Origin: Straminergon stramineum
Lineage: Eukaryota; Streptophyta; Bryopsida; Hypnales; Calliergonaceae
Length of the DNA: 64,000 bases
Reading direction: 5' to 3'
NCBI GenBank assembly: GCA_963920665.1
Contig: OY987268.1
Coordinates: 16,432,501-16,496,500, forward strand
Position numbers and translations under genes: made by a program. Below are positions 59,301-64,000 of this stretch, piece after piece (the first letter of the stretch is position 1; each line of letters begins with the position of its first letter). The notes beneath the pieces are model-generated. The model was not told the origin of the DNA and made no database searches. It saw only the letters and a list, made by a program, of their open reading frames with translations.

Positions 59301-62300
59301 ACCGTGTCCCACCAAAGATGAAGCTGAGGCAAGTAAAGTATCGACGGTGTGTTTCTACGGGCCTCTCCAAAGATATGAACCAAGGCTTCTTCGGGGCTCT
59401 TCGCGCTGGGGTCCGACAGAAGTGACGGCAGACCTAACGAATGAACCGGGAACCGCTCCAACTCGTGCAGCACCGCTGGTCCAACGTGATCCTGTACCCC
59501 ACAAACAATCTCAGTACCTTCAGTGTGGTAACTCCCACAATAAATCATGCTCTCAATTCCTGTATCCAAAACCGAATCCCATCATACCACGATTATCAGA
59601 ACCCTCAACCAACAAGCTGACAAACAACTCAATCATATAAAACTAAAGGAAATCAAAGTGTCTTAGCACACAGTCAGTCTCAGTAGCAGCAAATTGAATA
59701 ACTCACAGAGACCAACCATACCAACCAGGTCCTCAACGAACTGAGACCAGTCAAAGAACGTACCAAGCCTGCTCCTTCCCACCCATACAGAAGGAACTTG
59801 GGTCTATACACCAAAGGAGCACCGGATCCCAACCCAAACAGACGAGCCAGCTGCTCCGGACTTTCGTCCTCCTCGCTGTCGGACTGGGCACTGCTGGAAT
59901 TATCCCGGTTCGTCACTGGAAAGATGTCAGACAGTTTCTTCATGATCGCTTGAAGATGCCCTTCCAGGCACGGAGCGATCACAGAAGAGAAAGGCCTCGC
60001 ATAAGTCACGGCCCCGCGATGAGATGCGGGTGTAATGGCAGATACTGCTTCCAAAAAGTGACGTCTCTCCACATCCACAGACTCCACATCAATCACGAAC
60101 TGTTCGTCGCTCCTGAACAAATCATCACACCATTCAAGTCGGCATGCTTCAACACTCATTACACTCAACCAATCACATCTCCACGATAACCAACCTCCAA
60201 GGCCACAAAAAGACCTAACCTGACGCCTCCAACATAGTCAAACACCTTCAAAGACCCTGCCAACTGACATTCACGACAGACAAACGGTGCAAACTGGCAA
60301 CACCGAACAGTCGAGATCATGTGCAACGGACGCATCACGCCTGCAAATGACCCAAAACACAGCTTTGTCCTCGAAACGGTACCAACCTGTAAACTTGAGG
60401 AAACTTTCTCCGGAAAGCTCGAATAGCCGCCTCCGTACAAAGAGCCTTCAAATCGGCTCCACAGTAACCCACACACGACGCTGCAAGCTCGCGACGCAAC
60501 TCCTCAGACGGAGGCTTCTGCCATTTCCGAGTGTGGATGTCCAGGATCTCCACTCGCGCTTCGAATGTGGGGTGGTTCAATATCAGCTCTCGGTCAAAAC
60601 GACCAGGTCGACGCAGGGCTCCGTCGATGGCGTCGATCCGGTTCGTGGCACCGATCACCACCACTTGACCGCGGGAATCCAGACCATCCATCAGCGCCAG
60701 AAGAGTCGACACGATCGAATTGTGGATTTGCTCTTGCTTGCTGGAACGCACCGGAGCCAAACCATCGATTTCGTCGAAAAAAATGATTGAAGGCTGGCAT
60801 CGCTGTGCTTCCTCGAAAAGCATACGAAGCTGCCTCTCAGCCTCTCCCACCCACCTGCAAATAACAATAGACAATCCCGACGATCAAGCACCCGGACACA
60901 AATGCACACCAACGTTCTCTACCACCTGCGCCCTACGACAAAAAACATCCACACCCCTAAACATGAGACCGCGGCAAGCAAATTTACTTGGAAAGCACGT
61001 CCGCTCCCTTCCGCATGTAGAAGTTCACTTTCTGGCCCGCCCTCGATGCTGCACTGGCCATGGCACGAGCAATCAGGGTCTTGCCCGTGCCCGGGGGACC
61101 GGAAAGGAGAACCCCTCGAGGGGGGGTGATATGATACTTGGCAAAGAAATCCGGATACAGCAACGGAAAGAACACCATCTCCTTCAGCTGATCGATGTAG
61201 TGGGCCAAACCCCCGATCTGATCGAACCCAACCGTGTCATCCACCTGCACGGGCTGAATATCAGCACCTCCTTTCGAGCTCGGGCCAGCTGTTTGCGCAC
61301 CACCTGCTCCCACGTTCATCGCCACAAATACGCCTTGTGTTCGTTAGCAATCCCAACTGGCGGCAACCCAAAGATATTCATACAAACGAAGGAACCAGAA
61401 AATCACGAACACGAACACGTGAAATCTAGGAAACAGAAAATGGCTGCTCTTCACTTCGGAATCTGCTGAGCAGCGGTGCACCGTATCCGGCTCACGCGTC
61501 CCAGCTGTCTCGCGGACGAAGAGTTCCCATCACGAAGCACGTCATCGTCATCTTACAATGCACCCTGAACCTCATAACAAAGTAACACATCTCAGATCAG
61601 CTCAATACCTGGGGTGCTAGAAGCCCAATGGCTCCCGGGTTGACCCCAACCGCTCGCGGCCATACCCAAATTGCTCATACCAGGCGCCTCCAGACCCGGA
61701 GGTAACCACGGATGACTGGAACCCCGACCCATCCGCAACCACGGAGCTGCACCTTGGTCCTGTTCGTCCACAAGCAGAGAGTCGTCCGAATCGTCGGCTC
61801 TCGTCGAACGGTGTCTTTTGTATGACCTGCTCCCTGACCGACGACCTTCCCGACCACGCTTTGTGCTGCTCCCTGAAACACCAATTCCAACCGTCAGGGA
61901 GACCTCGCAAAGCCTCAAACTATATATCCACTTCTTGCCACTCACATGCCTAACAACAAAGCCTTCCAGACGACCACCTTCGATACGCTGTCCCCGGTCA
62001 TGACCATATGGCACGGTCGCAGTCACAGACACCATAATTTTGGTCCAATGCATATGCAAAACCTGGAAAAAACTACAGCCAGGCCCGTGCGCCTTGGGCT
62101 CGATTGTAGGCTCGCCCTGCTCGAAGATCACCTAAAACACGGCGCATCGTTCAATGCCTACTATCCGAAGTCACAGAACCAAGCAAGGCGCAGTCCTGAG
62201 TTTGACCAAACCGCATTAGTTGGAAACAGGATCATCCCAGAATTAGTCATCTGCACCTCCACAGCTATCGCAATCGCAGAATCCTTAGCTGAGAATACTT

Positions 62301-63842
62301 TCTTAAACTCAAGAGCACTTAAACTACTGACAATGCGCCACCCACTCGGAGCACCGATCCATGAACACAACCAATGCCACTACCGCCCGTTCATATGCTT
62401 GCTTAGAGTTCTAGGTAGGACAAACCTCCGTGAAACATCTTTCGAGGGGATCGAGCTCTTGCCGTCGTCCTCTCTTCCTTTCGAGGAGAAAACCGCTGAA
62501 CTCCGGTGCGGTTTCGCAGGGCATAGCGACGACGACCATCCCGCTCCTCTCCCTCTCCCTCTTCCTCTTCCTCCTCCTCCTCTTCCTCTTCCTCTTCCTC
62601 TTCTTCTTCCTCTTCCTCTTCCTCTTCTTCACCTGCATTTACCGACAAAAAACTTCAAGTAAAACGCGGGAGTCTTGTTTCAACCACGTAACCTGAAGTG
62701 TAGCATTATAAACTCAGGATTAAATGTCGGAGTTACACGAACTAAAAGTTGCGTCCAGGAGGTTCAACTGACTCAGGACCGCAGCATTGCAACCTAAAGA
62801 TCCCATCCTAACTGCCAAGCCACCACCTCAAACCTTCTCATGACGCATGAACCCTGTACATAACGGATAGTTCAATCGCCAGATTCGCTTGTAATCTTAG
62901 TGCCTAGAAATGAATTGTGCCTAGAAATGGAGCATGGCTACACTCCGGACGGGGTGACTTTCAGCACACCAGGACTTCAATATTTTTCAGAAACATCAAC
63001 TCACACAAATAGACCTAGTCCGTTGCATTAGTCTATGTTCTTCTGGGATATCGTTCATACTATGGATCTGAAAGCTGTAGTCTCCAGTTCCATTTCCGCA
63101 GAAGAGCATTCTCAAAAATAACCAGGGACCTGGGCATGTTGTGTTTCACGGTGACTGAATCTGGTTTACCTTTCATCCCCATTTCCCTGTCCGATGAGTT
63201 CTGATCGTCATCTTCGTAATCCTGGGAGGAAAGCTCTAGCCTCGGGGGTCTTATTCCCTGCCGCGGCCTCAATCCCTCTCTCCTCGGAGCCGCAGCAGCA
63301 TCCGTGTTTTTCGTCTCGGCAGGCTCCGGGCTACCCTCTTCCTCTGGGCTGGGCTCTGCTTTGACAGTGTGCGAAGTATATCTGTGCTTCGACACCTGTT
63401 AACCAACCACATCAAATCACCACCAGTCTCATTGGCGTGACTCAACTCGCTGCCTTCCGCATACCTTAAGTCAATGTCCAGGGCGAAAGAACAGAAAACG
63501 CGTGGCCATGGACAGCTTAAACATTGAGACTTGAAGCAAGAGTCAATTCCGAGCCAAAGTTTCCAAAACCTTAGCACTTTCATATCCTAAACACCGAGGG
63601 GCCAAGTACAAGTGCTTCCGGTTCCCAAGCGAAACACGTACCCGAGTGGACTGACTTCGGTAAACCTCGTGATCGCTGTTGTCGGATTCATAGTCCACAT
63701 GGACCAGCACGCGCCTCTTTCTCGTCGAGCGTCGCAAATTGCCAGCATCAGCCCCATGCTGCCACACACACTCAAATCTCAGGTCCAAATCACGCACAGG
63801 CTCCAACCAATCACGCCGCGCAAGCACTGCTTCACGGTGCAT
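56361..63842 (-). CDS. ATAD2: ATAD2/Yta7-type AAA ATPase with bromodomain (chromatin factor); 5' end uncertain
   Basis: Predicted exons on the minus strand: 63842?-63642, 63395-63170, 62632-62426, 61872-61609, 61303-60988, 60854-60387, 60112-59764, 59491-59303, 59073-58934, 58694-58449, 58218-58032, 57843-57778, 57394-57139, 56851-56361. All phases agree; about 1200 residues, the usual size of the plant homologue. Seen in order: an RRSTRKRR basic patch, a run of 24 Glu then RRRYALRNRTGVQRF, a first AAA domain with Walker A GPPGTGKT (near residue 370), Walker B IIFFDEIDGL and RRPGRFDRE, a second degenerate AAA module (GWEGAGL in place of a P-loop, GPAVLHELERFPV), and a bromodomain (HYPVLDDEAPDYRNVVHSPMD, ending in the acetyl-lysine-pocket EYNGDDY). 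Such ATPases bind acetylated histones and act on nucleosomes. The ATG at 63842 is one candidate start; an upstream exon beyond the window is possible. The exon 5 acceptor could instead be at 61333. Confidence 0.93.
62560..62632 (-). repeat. Exonic GAA/GAG microsatellite coding for poly-Glu
   Basis: The plus strand shows an unbroken CTTCCT/TTCCTC run at the very start of exon 3 of the ATAD2-like gene. It encodes 24 consecutive Glu, begins right after the acceptor, and is likely length-variable. Confidence 0.9.
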
Positions 63843-64000
63843 CCGAACAAGGAGCGCCACTCACTACCCTAACAACTACACAATTCATTTGGATGAGCCC
63901 TCACGAAACCCTGGACAACAACATCGTCCGACAAAGGGCCACCGACGACCAGGGGGAAGGGAGCCACAGAGACAAAGAAAGTTCCACAGCCACACCCGAG

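Noticed and set aside
60287..62662. Plus-strand frames up to 249 codons across the ATAD2-like gene
   Set aside because: They run antisense through exons and introns of a gene whose splice phases all agree. The poly-Leu/Pro one is the reverse of the poly-Glu tract.

Overview
The window reads as nuclear DNA of a streptophyte plant. Three conserved eukaryotic genes carry plant-type protein features, two of them are interrupted by GT-AG introns, and short arrays of the plant telomere unit CCCTAAA lie inside AT-rich, repeat-laden intergenic DNA. I cannot fix the species. The repeat content and the decayed bacterial-style methylase gene would suit a non-seed plant or a charophyte alga, but that is a guess.

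Layout. 1-4.9 kb: a possible exon end at the left edge, a hairpin repeat, a GC-rich tandem array with a unit of about 175 bp, and a duplicated 125 bp segment. 4.9-10.1 kb, plus strand: a decayed multi-exon gene joining a ParB-like 'DGNHR' domain, a Lys/Glu-rich linker and a beta-type DNA amino-methyltransferase-like domain. Splice sites are kept but there are at least seven nonsense codons and one homopolymer frameshift. 10-34 kb: a gene desert with interstitial telomeric repeats, tandem arrays, foldback elements, a minisatellite element, a LINE remnant (29.7-30.3 kb) and a dead Tc1/mariner transposase (32.5-33.4 kb, minus). 34.6-37.0 kb: HEI10 (minus, 7 exons). 39.8-42.9 kb: RPN2 (plus, one exon). 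43-55.4 kb: a second desert rich in elements flanked by TTAA, plus a decayed gene-like island at 49.5-50.3 kb. 56.4-63.9 kb: an ATAD2/Yta7-type bromodomain AAA ATPase (minus, about 14 exons), with its 5' end near or beyond the right edge.

Two signals stand out. One is the ParB-methylase pseudogene, a domain pairing typical of phages and bacteria but here carrying spliceosomal introns. The other is a set of nine or more elements with TIRs beginning CCC(C)T and exact TTAA flanks, as expected of piggyBac-like non-autonomous transposons; no matching transposase lies in the window.

The three intact genes serve separate core functions: HEI10 sets meiotic crossover sites, RPN2 scaffolds the 26S proteasome lid/base, and the ATAD2-like ATPase acts on chromatin. 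HEI10 and RPN2 are head to head, about 2.8 kb apart between start codons. All gene models were made by eye from frames, splice signals and remembered family motifs; no alignments were run.
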